Assembly (NCBI GenBank): GCA_021819025.1
Contig: JAKASN010000167.1
Coordinates: forward strand, 1-5,462
Direction of reading: 5' to 3'
Source of the DNA: Actinomycetes bacterium
GTDB taxonomy: Bacteria; Actinomycetota; Acidimicrobiia; Acidimicrobiales; Acidimicrobiaceae
Length of the DNA: 5,462 nt
Positions 1 to 5,416 of the stretch are shown here, in pieces. Both the position numbers and the translations under genes were made by a program. Each line of letters opens with the position of its first letter. Positions within the stretch are counted from its first letter, which is position 1. Under the pieces are notes generated by a model. That model was not told where the DNA came from, did no database searches, and saw only the letters and a list, made by a program, of their open reading frames with translations.

Positions 1-702
1 GAGTTCAGAATGAACTGCGCGGATCCCGCCGTGGAACTCCTCGAGGCGGGGCCTCCCCTCGTGGAGCCCCCAGGACCACCGGTTGCGAAACCATAGTGTC
101 GGCAAAACATCGATGTGATCGGGCTCGGGTCCCTTGTTGGTTACCCGAAGGGTGACGCAAATATCTCGTGGTCCCGCCTTGGCATAGTCGGCCTCGATGA
201 CCCAGAAGCGGTCGTCGTCAAAAGCAGCGGTATCCAGCAGTTCGAACTCCGGATCTCCTCTACCTCGGCGGGCATTTTCAGCGACAAGCTCGTGGTAAGG
301 GAAGGCCGCCTGAGGATAGTGATACCTCCAGCGCATCCAGGAGTGCGTCGGAGTGGAATCGAGATACCACCAGTACTCCTTGGCATCTTCTCCGTGATTG
401 CCTTCATTGCCGGTGAGGCCGAAGATGCGCTCCTTGAGGATCGGGTCGCGACCGTTCCAAAATGCGAACGACAGGCAAAGCTGCTGGCGAATATCGCTTA
501 TCCCACCGAGACCGTCTTCGCTCCAGCGATACGCACGAGATCTCGCGTGGTCGTGAGGAAAGTACTCCCATGCGGTGCCATTTTCGCTATAGTCTTCCCT
601 GACCGTGCCCCAAGCTCTCTCACTTAGGTAGGGGCCCCACTCTTTCCAGACTCCGGGTGCATCCTCCGTAGCCGATGTTAAGCGCCTTTGCTCTGCGGTC
701 AC
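1..702 (-). CDS. GH63-related glucosidase, N-terminal part (cut by window edge)
   Basis: This is the first 234 residues of a large intracellular-type glucosidase related to glycoside hydrolase family 63 (the 'mannosyl-oligosaccharide glucosidase-like' bacterial group, usually near 880 residues). It should hydrolyse an alpha-glucosidic bond, but the exact substrate cannot be told from this part. Seen in the translation: [19 protein letters not shown] (residues 22-40), [20 protein letters not shown] (51-70), [20 protein letters not shown] (92-111), [23 protein letters not shown] (start 114), and [13 protein letters not shown] (from 200). I recognise this order as typical of the family. The catalytic (alpha/alpha)6 barrel lies beyond the edge, so activity cannot be judged. 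The start is GTG at 700-702: an in-frame TGA lies four codons upstream (712-714), and a GAGGGAG ribosome binding site sits 4 bases before it. No signal peptide is visible. It is divergent from the debranching enzyme at 765. Family assignment is confident; substrate is not. Confidence 0.9.
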   Translation of the reverse strand, partial: MTAEQRRLTSATEDAPGVWKEWGPYLSERAWGTVREDYSENGTAWEYFPHDHARSRAYRWSEDGLGGISDIRQQLCLSFAFWNGRDPILKERIFGLTGNEGNHGEDAKEYWWYLDSTPTHSWMRWRYHYPQAAFPYHELVAENARRGRGDPEFELLDTAAFDDDRFWVIEADYAKAGPRDICVTLRVTNKGPEPDHIDVLPTLWFRNRWSWGLHEGRPRLEEFHGGIRAVHSEL

Positions 703-764
703 ATTACTCCCTCAACTTGGCATTTGCCGTGTAGGGGAATCTAGCCTGTGCAACAATCTTTTAG
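703..764. promoter_or_regulatory. Divergent control region between two glycosidase genes
   Basis: These 62 bases must hold transcription signals for both divergent genes unless one is read from further away. Toward the right there is a TTGGCA hexamer (717-722, -35-like) and a TAGCCT hexamer (742-747, -10-like), but the 19-base spacing is long. Toward the left, TAGATT (minus strand of 739-744) resembles a -10 box without a clear -35. Two small dyads are visible: GGCA-tt-TGCC (719-728) and ATCT-ttt-AGAT (756-766), the second spanning the ATG of the debranching gene. Either could bind a sugar-responsive regulator, but no known operator consensus is matched. Box assignments are guesses; the location of the control region is firm. 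Confidence 0.4.
707..713 (-). promoter_or_regulatory. Ribosome binding site of the GH63-type gene
   Basis: The minus strand reads GAGGGAG followed by TAAT and then the GTG start. This purine block matches the 16S anti-Shine-Dalgarno core with a short spacer. Together with the in-frame TGA just upstream, it fixes the GTG as the start. An overlapping ATG (ATGTGA) is out of frame and runs straight into a stop. Confidence 0.6.
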
Positions 765-2678
765 ATGGTCACCCTTCGCTTTGGTCCTCAGCTCTGCACG
801 ACTCTAGAGGAGTCAGCACAACGGGAATGGTTGGTGAGCGACGGGTGCGGCGGTTACGCGATGGGAACAATTTCCGGGCTTCGCACTCGGCGCTACCACG
901 GGTTGCAGATCATCTCCACATCGGTGCCGGGCCAGCGGCATCTCGGCCTCGTTGCACTTGATGCAATTGTTGAATTTGGTTCGGCTCAAATTCCCCTCGG
1001 TGTTCATGAATGGAAGAGCGGTGCGCTGGAGCCAAAAGGCTTTGAGCATCTCCAATCATTTGAACTTCGAGATGGTCTCCCCCGTTGGAGTTGGTCAGTC
1101 GATGGCATAGTGCTGGAACGGGAGTTGGCAATGATACAGGGACGCCCGGTTCTTGGGATAGTCCATCGCCTTCTCTCTGCCCCCGGACCCATACGAGTGA
1201 CTCTTTCGGCACTCTGCACCTGGCGAGACGCCCACCAAGAGCGCTCCGCCAGCGGCGTTCCCAAGCAGCAAAGCGTCGCTGATGGCTTCACCTTCGAGGA
1301 TGCCTACCGAGTGCGGGGCCCCGGTTGGGCCCCAGTAGGCAATTGGGATTTCGGGGTCCACTACCGCGAGGAGTCGGCCCGTGGCTTGCCCGACACCGAG
1401 GACATTTGGTGTGCGGGAACCTTTACCAAACTCCTCGTGCCCGGAGATGTACTCGAGGTAGAGGCGTGGGCCGACGACCTCAACAGAATCCCGCCTCCAG
1501 CGGTACGCATCGTCCAAGACGCGAGAGCCCGCGCCCGCTCTCTGGTAGCGCGCTCCAAAGCGTCCGACGACATTGAAGCCCAGTTAGTGTTGGCGTCAGA
1601 CCAGTTCGTCATCAGGGGACCGGCGGTAGTTGCGGGGTACCCTTGGTTCGGAGAATGGTCGCGGGATTCTCTGGTTTCCTACGAGGGCCTCTTCCTTGCA
1701 ACTTCACGTTGGGACGAGGGTCGCAAGCTGCTCCAGCGTGAACTGGATCATCTCTCCGATGGAATGTTGCCCAACTGCAACGACAGCGGAACCACCGAAT
1801 TCAACAGCGCTGACGGTACGCTCTGGCTGTTCCAGGCGATACTGCGCCATGTAGAAATAACCAAAGACCGTGATCTCGCCGCACAGGCCGTACCACAACT
1901 TAGCGACGTCATCAAAAGCCATATAGCAGGTTTGCGCCACAACATCGTCATGGATCCCGCCGATGGACTCTTGAGCCAAGGAGAGGACGGGCTGGCGCTC
2001 ACTTGGATGGATGCGCGCATCGACGGCAAAGCTGTCACCGCTCGCAACGGCAAGACCGTCGAGATCAACGCGCTCTGGGCAAACGCTTTGGAGGCGCTGG
2101 CACAGCTACAGTCCTTGGTTCACATCGAAAATAGCTCCTCGACACTGTTCGCGGCACGGGTTCGTGACTCTTTCATGCGCACCTTTTGCAGGCCCAGCGG
2201 AGTCATCGATCTCCTTCGACCTGATGGCAACAGCGACACCTCTATCCGTCCCAATCAATTGTTGGCGGTGTCGCTGCCATATGGTCCGCTCAGAAATCAA
2301 CCTCAGGCCATCGAGGTGGTCACGACAGCGTCTTCACAGCTGCTTACCCCACTCGGCCTTCGATCGTTGAGCCCATCGGAAAAGCACTATGTCCCATATC
2401 ACCGCGGCAACCCAACCGAGCGCGACCTCGCATATCATCAGGGAACGGCGTGGCCGTGGCTTATCGGTCCCTACGTGGACGCCTGCTTGGCCACCAACTC
2501 CCCCACCGCGGGCATCCTCGATGGGCTGGTCTCACATTTGGCCGATTGCGGAGTCGGTTCGGTCTCTGAAACCGCCGATGGGGCAGCCCCCAATAGAGCT
2601 ACGGGCTGCCCCTTCCAGGCATGGTCGGTAGCCGAATTGTTGCGGGCCCGACAGGCCCTCGTAGTTGGGGACACCTAG
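765..2678 (+). CDS. Glycogen debranching enzyme (amylo-alpha-1,6-glucosidase, GH133 type)
   Basis: A complete 637-residue cytoplasmic enzyme that should hydrolyse alpha-1,6 branch-point glucose in glycogen or related glucans. The N-terminal debranching domain opens with EWLVSDGCGGYAMG (21-34) and RTRRYHGL (40-47), the signature of the bacterial/archaeal single-activity group. The C-terminal (alpha/alpha)6 domain carries GYPWFGEWSRDS (291-302), a TEFNSADGTLW block (344-354), TWMDA with Asp416, VEINALW (432-438), RPNQ (495-498), YHQGTAWPW (557-565) and VSETADG with Glu602. By analogy with the family, Asp416 and Glu602 are the likely acid/base pair. Length is slightly short of the common 650-720 but all blocks are present. 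The start is ATG at 765: a TAG stop immediately precedes it (762-764) and no other start lies before the conserved N-terminus. No Shine-Dalgarno is seen. A transferase half, as in the eukaryotic enzyme, is absent. The gene is divergent from the GH63-type gene. Confidence 0.95.
   Translation: MVTLRFGPQLCTTLEESAQREWLVSDGCGGYAMGTISGLRTRRYHGLQIISTSVPGQRHLGLVALDAIVEFGSAQIPLGVHEWKSGALEPKGFEHLQSFELRDGLPRWSWSVDGIVLERELAMIQGRPVLGIVHRLLSAPGPIRVTLSALCTWRDAHQERSASGVPKQQSVADGFTFEDAYRVRGPGWAPVGNWDFGVHYREESARGLPDTEDIWCAGTFTKLLVPGDVLEVEAWADDLNRIPPPAVRIVQDARARARSLVARSKASDDIEAQLVLASDQFVIRGPAVVAGYPWFGEWSRDSLVSYEGLFLATSRWDEGRKLLQRELDHLSDGMLPNCNDSGTTEFNSADGTLWLFQAILRHVEITKDRDLAAQAVPQLSDVIKSHIAGLRHNIVMDPADGLLSQGEDGLALTWMDARIDGKAVTARNGKTVEINALWANALEALAQLQSLVHIENSSSTLFAARVRDSFMRTFCRPSGVIDLLRPDGNSDTSIRPNQLLAVSLPYGPLRNQPQAIEVVTTASSQLLTPLGLRSLSPSEKHYVPYHRGNPTERDLAYHQGTAWPWLIGPYVDACLATNSPTAGILDGLVSHLADCGVGSVSETADGAAPNRATGCPFQAWSVAELLRARQALVVGDT
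1315..1333 (+). repeat. All-G/C inverted repeat inside the debranching gene
   Basis: GGGGCCC (1315-1321) and GGGCCCC (1327-1333) form a perfect 7-base-pair stem with the 5-base loop CGGTT. It lies in codons for the Arg-Gly-Pro-Gly-Trp-Ala-Pro stretch. It may simply reflect the Gly/Pro codons, but an RNA hairpin this strong could slow ribosomes between the N-terminal and catalytic domains. Confidence 0.5.
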
Positions 2679-2949
2679 GGAGAAGGCTCTCGATAAGGAA
2701 GTGGTAGCCCGAGACGCTTTCCCGAGCTCAGCACCTCAATGTTAAATCAAGATCGCGACACCGGTTCGGAAGCCACCTCATGGCTCTTTGTCACTTACAG
2801 CCCGGCACAAGCGAGGAGATGCGGTCCAACCTGCCGATTTAGCCAATCTCGTCCACGCTTAAAGTATTGCGACCAAGGGGACGGCTTGCTCTGGGAACAC
2901 AATGGCCAGATCGGAGCCAAGATGCTCATTGCGCACCGGCGCCATGTAA

Positions 2950-3369
2950 GCACCTTGTGCGCGCTTGGGCCATCACGTCTACGACCGCCAACGCCAAACT
3001 CCCTCCGTCACCCCAGAAGCGACGCTCTCTTACCGAGGCGCGTCTAAGGCATATGCAAACCGCAACACCGCCTTGGGGAACTTCTGTGGCACGCTTATCA
3101 AATTGCAACATCACGTGCCAGCGGCGATCGCGTGGTTGCCCGTCGTGGATGATCGCACGCGATAAGGTGCCGGGTCCGCGTTCGTCATCGCATCTATGAC
3201 GACGGCGTCGGGATGCGCCATGAGCCTAATGGTCTTGAGACAAAGCAAGGACAAGACCTCCGTGGGTGAACTAAGTTACGTTATTGCCCAGTTCACTCGG
3301 GCCGGTGTCGAGAAGGAGGCCCTTCAAGAGCCTTTAATAGACTTTGCGCAGAGGCGACCAAAAGCTTGA
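2950..3369 (+). pseudogene. Interrupted coding-like stretch, family not recognised
   Basis: One frame stays open from 2950, just after a TAA at 2947-2949, to a TGA at 3367-3369 except for a single TAA at 3163-3165. The upstream half contains LSYRGASKAYANRN and TLIKLQHHVPAAIAWLPVVDD; the downstream half contains TSVGELSYVIAQFTRAGVEK and ends DFAQRRPKA. Counting third-codon positions by hand gives roughly two-thirds G/C in both halves, highest of the three codon positions in the upstream half, as expected for genuine genes here. No good start codon with a ribosome binding site lies at the left end, and readable sequence further left (about 2850-2965) is in a different frame, which would fit an additional frameshift. 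The part after the stop could be read alone from an ATG at 3196 (57 codons). I do not recognise the family; a decayed accessory or mobile-element gene is the simplest guess. Confidence 0.35.
3231..3258. repeat. Inverted repeat, 7-bp arms, 14-base loop
   Basis: GGTCTTG (3231-3237) and CAAGACC (3252-3258) are perfect reverse complements around a purine-rich 14-base spacer. There is no adjacent T-run on either strand, so it does not look like a classical intrinsic terminator. It falls inside the coding-like stretch ending at 3369 and may be chance. Confidence 0.35.
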
Positions 3370-3376
3370 TTGAGGG

Positions 3377-3411
3377 GCGCGCTGACATCAAGTGCATAAA
3401 AGACAGCGCGC
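3377..3411 (-). terminator. Possible hairpin terminator downstream of the exporter
   Basis: GCGCGCTG (3377-3384) and CAGCGCGC (3404-3411) form a perfect 8-base-pair G/C-rich stem with a 19-base loop. On the minus strand it begins 23 bases after the exporter's TAA stop, the right place to end that transcript. The following minus-strand sequence lacks a proper T-run (only CTTTTGG about ten bases on), and the loop is large, so termination is inferred from position and stem strength only. Confidence 0.3.
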
Positions 3412-3434
3412 AGTTACCCATGCGAGAGGCCCCA

Positions 3435-5033
3435 TTAGGCGGTGTCCAGATCGCGCTCTACAGCGGTGTTCGCATCGTGCGAATGATGCGACATATAGGC
3501 CGTTACCCAAAGGGCTGCGAGTGCGGAGGCGCTCACGCCGACCCACCCCGCGAACGCAAACCCCGCCATGAAGGCGGTATGCGCCTGCGCGCCAACCGCG
3601 ACACCCAATGCGCCGCCGATATGCCTTGATACCGTAAGTCCTGCTGCGAGCGAACTCGCCACCAATCCGGCCGCAGCTTGGGGCAGTTGGGCGAGTATCG
3701 GGGCGAGCTGCCGTGCATACTCTGAGTTGAACACGCTGCCGAACAACGCAACACCGAGCGCGCCACCAACTTCCATCGCCGCCACGTTGATAGCGGCGCC
3801 GATTCCTGTCTCATGATCCGAAAGGCTGCCCATGACCGCGTCAGTGCCGACGGTGAGCACAAAGCCCATGCTGACTCCTCCGGGCACCAAGATTCCCACT
3901 ACGGCGAGGTAGGTACTAGAAGTACTGAAGAGAACTTCCTCAGCGATTGCCGCGAGCATGAGCACCAGCCCCAACGCCAAGCAGAGGCGGGGACCCAGCT
4001 TGGGTGCCAACACGCGCGCCAACGCGCTTCCTACCACCACCGCTGCTGCGGCGGGCAAGAATCGGAGACCCGCGCCAAAGGCCGAGTAGCCGAGATAAGA
4101 CTGGAGAAACTGCGTCATCAGGAAAAGAAAGCCAAAGATGCCCAGGTAGATGGCTCCCATTGCGAGTGACGCCAGCGCAAAATTGTTGCGCCTTACTATC
4201 GAAAAATTGACTATCCTGTCGCTATTCTGTTTTGCTCGTACTACGAATGAGCCGCCTGCCACTGCGGATACCAGGAAGAGCCCGAGTATCCGAGGCTGGC
4301 TCCATCCCCACTCAGGAGCCTGGATAATCCCGCCCACCAAGCTTGTCAAGGCCACCACCGAGAGCAGGGAACCCTTCCAATCGAGAGGCTCATGGCGCCG
4401 CTTAGCACTCTTAGGTAGCCAAACCCACGATACCGCCAGGGCAAGTCCCGCGACAACGATATTTGCCCAGAAAATCGACCCCCACCAGAAATAGGCGAGC
4501 AGCGCTCCCCCAACCAGGGGCCCCATCGCCACACCGATTCCCGCACTTGCCGTCCAACCCGCAATTGCGGTTTGGCGTTTGATGGGCGAGTGAAACACGT
4601 CAACCAGCATCGAGAGCGAGGCTGGCACCGCCAATGCCGCACCCACCCCCATGATCATCCTCGCCACTATCACCACATCATTCGTGTTGCCAAAAATGGC
4701 AACCAGGGAGCCGATAATGAAAGCGAGAAGCCCACTTTGTAGAACTTCTCTTCTGCCGCGACGATCAGCAAGATGACCTCCAACGACGATCAGCCCAGCG
4801 AAAGCCGTGGTATAGGCATCGGTAATCCACTGCAGAGCGGTGGTGGATGAGCCAAGGCTGCGTTGCAAACTCGGCAAGGCAACATTGACAATGGTATTGT
4901 CTAGCGCAACGAGAAAGAAGGTCAAACAGAGCACGGCGAGCGCACCCACGTGCTCGAACTTGCCCAACTCGATCTTGTCGACTCTGGTCCCAGACGACAA
5001 ATAACGAGAATTATCATTGCGTCTCGCTGGCAC
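3435..5033 (-). CDS. DHA2-type MFS drug:proton antiporter, 14 transmembrane helices (EmrB/QacA-like)
   Basis: A complete 532-residue inner-membrane exporter of the major facilitator superfamily, DHA2 subfamily, expected to expel hydrophobic or cationic toxic compounds in exchange for protons. Visible motifs: LDNTIVNVALP in helix 1 (residues 44-54, membrane Asp45), motif A GHLADRRGRR in the loop after helix 2 (86-95), the motif-B arginine Arg125 in VARMIMGVG, and antiporter motif C GVAMGPLVGG in helix 5 (167-176). Hydrophobic blocks continue to residue 513 and fit the 14-helix pattern; length is typical. The hydrophilic start (1-28) has no cleavable signal, and the tail carries HHSHD (516-520). 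GTG at 5031-5033 is the start: GAGGGG lies 5 bases upstream and an in-frame TGA occurs four codons before it. No membrane-fusion partner or tailoring gene is next to it. Substrate is not predictable. It is convergent with the debranching enzyme and divergent from the gene starting at 5417. Confidence 0.95.
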   Translation of the reverse strand: MPARRNDNSRYLSSGTRVDKIELGKFEHVGALAVLCLTFFLVALDNTIVNVALPSLQRSLGSSTTALQWITDAYTTAFAGLIVVGGHLADRRGRREVLQSGLLAFIIGSLVAIFGNTNDVVIVARMIMGVGAALAVPASLSMLVDVFHSPIKRQTAIAGWTASAGIGVAMGPLVGGALLAYFWWGSIFWANIVVAGLALAVSWVWLPKSAKRRHEPLDWKGSLLSVVALTSLVGGIIQAPEWGWSQPRILGLFLVSAVAGGSFVVRAKQNSDRIVNFSIVRRNNFALASLAMGAIYLGIFGFLFLMTQFLQSYLGYSAFGAGLRFLPAAAAVVVGSALARVLAPKLGPRLCLALGLVLMLAAIAEEVLFSTSSTYLAVVGILVPGGVSMGFVLTVGTDAVMGSLSDHETGIGAAINVAAMEVGGALGVALFGSVFNSEYARQLAPILAQLPQAAAGLVASSLAAGLTVSRHIGGALGVAVGAQAHTAFMAGFAFAGWVGVSASALAALWVTAYMSHHSHDANTAVERDLDTA

Positions 5034-5038
5034 TACGA

Positions 5039-5044
5039 CCCCTC
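5039..5044 (-). promoter_or_regulatory. Ribosome binding site of the MFS exporter
   Basis: The minus strand reads GAGGGG followed by TCGTA and the GTG start, a strong site with 5-base spacing. It supports the GTG over later in-frame TTG codons (residues 12 and 23), which lack a comparable site. Confidence 0.65.
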
Positions 5045-5082
5045 ATTGCTCCAACCCGGAAAAAAACTACCTCAGTCAGATG

Positions 5083-5088
5083 CTTATA
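5083..5088 (-). promoter_or_regulatory. Candidate -10 box of the MFS exporter
   Basis: The minus strand reads TATAAG, five of six matches to TATAAT, in a locally A/T-rich stretch. Transcription would start near 5076 and give a leader of roughly 43 bases containing a run of seven U residues and the ribosome binding site. No good -35 hexamer is found at the normal spacing, which would fit an activator-dependent or weak promoter. Confidence 0.35.
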
Positions 5089-5092
5089 CAGA

Positions 5093-5137
5093 GAATTTCG
5101 CATCCAAAGATCTTGCGCTTGCGAAGATAAGAAATTC
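5093..5137. promoter_or_regulatory. Operator-like nested dyads upstream of the MFS exporter
   Basis: An inner dyad at 5110-5128 reads ATCTT-g-CGC-tt-GCG-AAGAT: eight pairs interrupted by one unpaired G. It lies where the exporter's -35 region should be. Around it, GAATTTC (5093-5099) and GAAATTC (5131-5137) form a perfect 7-base inverted repeat 31 bases apart, though not on exactly the same centre. Exporters of this family are often repressed by TetR- or MarR-type proteins binding dyads of this size, so an operator is plausible. No specific regulator consensus is matched and no regulator gene is visible. Confidence 0.35.
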
Positions 5138-5258
5138 CGGCGCCTTGATGGTGGCCGAAGTGCGAGGTAATTGTCGAACTCTTGAAGTCTTGCTCCATGG
5201 CAAGTCACTAGATTCGAGTCACCGTCGCATCCTGTGTCGCGTTGGGGATGGGTTGACG

Positions 5259-5291
5259 GAGTGGCACCGTCTCACGGTGGTGCCATGACTC
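5259..5291 (+). repeat. Overlapping, mutually exclusive hairpins
   Basis: Two pairings compete. The compact one is CACCGT-ctc-ACGGTG (5265-5279), six pairs with a 3-base loop. The wider one pairs GGCACC (5263-5268) with GGTGCC (5279-5284) and extends with GAGT (5259-5262) against ACTC (5288-5291) across a 3-base bulge. No T-run follows on either strand. It could be a protein-binding dyad or a structured RNA element if transcribed; it matches no riboswitch class I know. Confidence 0.35.
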
Positions 5292-5360
5292 GGAAGCGTA
5301 AGCGACAGGAAACTCCATTGGAAATGCATGGCACTTTCGGTGCTTCGCCGACTTTGGCAA

Positions 5361-5369
5361 TGCTACTAT
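5361..5369 (+). promoter_or_regulatory. Candidate extended -10 promoter for the gene at 5417
   Basis: TGC followed by TACTAT fits an extended -10 (TGn plus TAnnnT). No clear -35 is present at 17 bases, which extended -10 promoters can lack. Transcription would begin near 5376, leaving a leader of about 40 bases with a hairpin and the ribosome binding site. The box itself falls in the loop of a GGCAA...TTGCC repeat (5356-5360 and 5370-5374). Confidence 0.35.
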
Positions 5370-5380
5370 TTGCCTGCCAG

Positions 5381-5395
5381 GTCCGGAAGCCGGGC
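5381..5395 (+). repeat. Short leader hairpin before the gene at 5417
   Basis: GTCCGG (5381-5386) can pair with CCGGGC (5390-5395) around an AAG loop, using one G-U pair. TTT follows, too few to be a good intrinsic terminator. It lies 7 bases before the ribosome binding site, so it could affect translation initiation. Confidence 0.35.
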
Positions 5396-5402
5396 TTTCA
5401 AC

Positions 5403-5410
5403 GAGAGGGG
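5403..5410 (+). promoter_or_regulatory. Ribosome binding site deciding the TTG start at 5417
   Basis: GAGAGGGG ends 6 bases before the TTG at 5417-5419, and an in-frame TAA lies directly upstream (5414-5416). The in-frame ATG at 5435 has no comparable site, so TTG is the better start. Confidence 0.5.
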
Positions 5411-5416
5411 AAGTAA

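Larger units (their letters stand above)
2679..3434. other. 756-base region between convergent genes, no intact recognised gene
   Basis: This space separates the 3' ends of the debranching enzyme and the exporter. It contains a coding-like but interrupted stretch (about 2950-3369) and two perfect inverted repeats (3231-3258 and 3377-3411), listed separately. Just after the debranching stop there is only a weak GAGA-aggc-TCTC hairpin and a direct repeat of CCCGAG (2708-2713 and 2721-2726), with no T-run, so no convincing terminator for that gene. The first 270 bases have open stretches in several frames, but none gives a recognisable protein. No tRNA, terminal repeats of an insertion sequence, or target-site duplication is evident. 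Confidence 0.7.
5034..5416. other. Divergent intergenic region, 383 bases
   Basis: This region separates the exporter start from the probable gene starting at 5417. The left 100 bases carry exporter control signals. The stretch 5138-5258 shows nothing but a direct repeat of AGTCAC (5203-5208 and 5217-5222). From 5259 to 5410 there are several hairpins, an extended -10-like box and a ribosome binding site pointing right. Open frames crossing the region (for example 5234-5416 on the plus strand) lack a ribosome binding site and a recognisable product, so I do not call them genes. Confidence 0.6.

Noticed and set aside
115..627. Long plus-strand open frame (170 codons) antisense to the GH63-type gene
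   Set aside because: The minus strand here encodes unmistakable GH63-family motifs. The plus frame has no recognisable domain and is a by-product of that codon use.
2739..3199. Two overlapping plus-strand open frames of about 100 codons (2739-3047 and 2867-3199)
   Set aside because: They overlap each other in different frames, show no recognisable motifs and lack ribosome binding sites. At most, part of the first may belong to the decayed stretch ending at 3369.
2679..3434. Insertion sequence or mobile element in the non-coding gap
   Set aside because: No terminal inverted repeats with flanking duplications and no recognisable transposase motif were found; the inverted repeats present are too close together to bound an element.
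3813..4494. Plus-strand open frames antisense to the MFS exporter
   Set aside because: They lie opposite conserved transmembrane helices, have low-complexity translations and no ribosome binding sites.
5195..5240. TTCGAGT at 5213-5219, resembling a tRNA T-loop
   Set aside because: The flanking five bases on each side do not pair, and no acceptor or anticodon stem can be drawn around it.
5378..5389. CAGGTCCGGAAG, similar to the conserved tip of bacterial signal recognition particle RNA
   Set aside because: The required following GAAGCAGCC-type strand is missing, and flanking sequence cannot form the long SRP stem.
4950..5416. Plus-strand open frames crossing the exporter start and the upstream region (4950-5288 and 5234-5416)
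   Set aside because: The first overlaps the exporter antisense and the second has no ribosome binding site. Neither translation has a recognisable domain or hydrophobic pattern.
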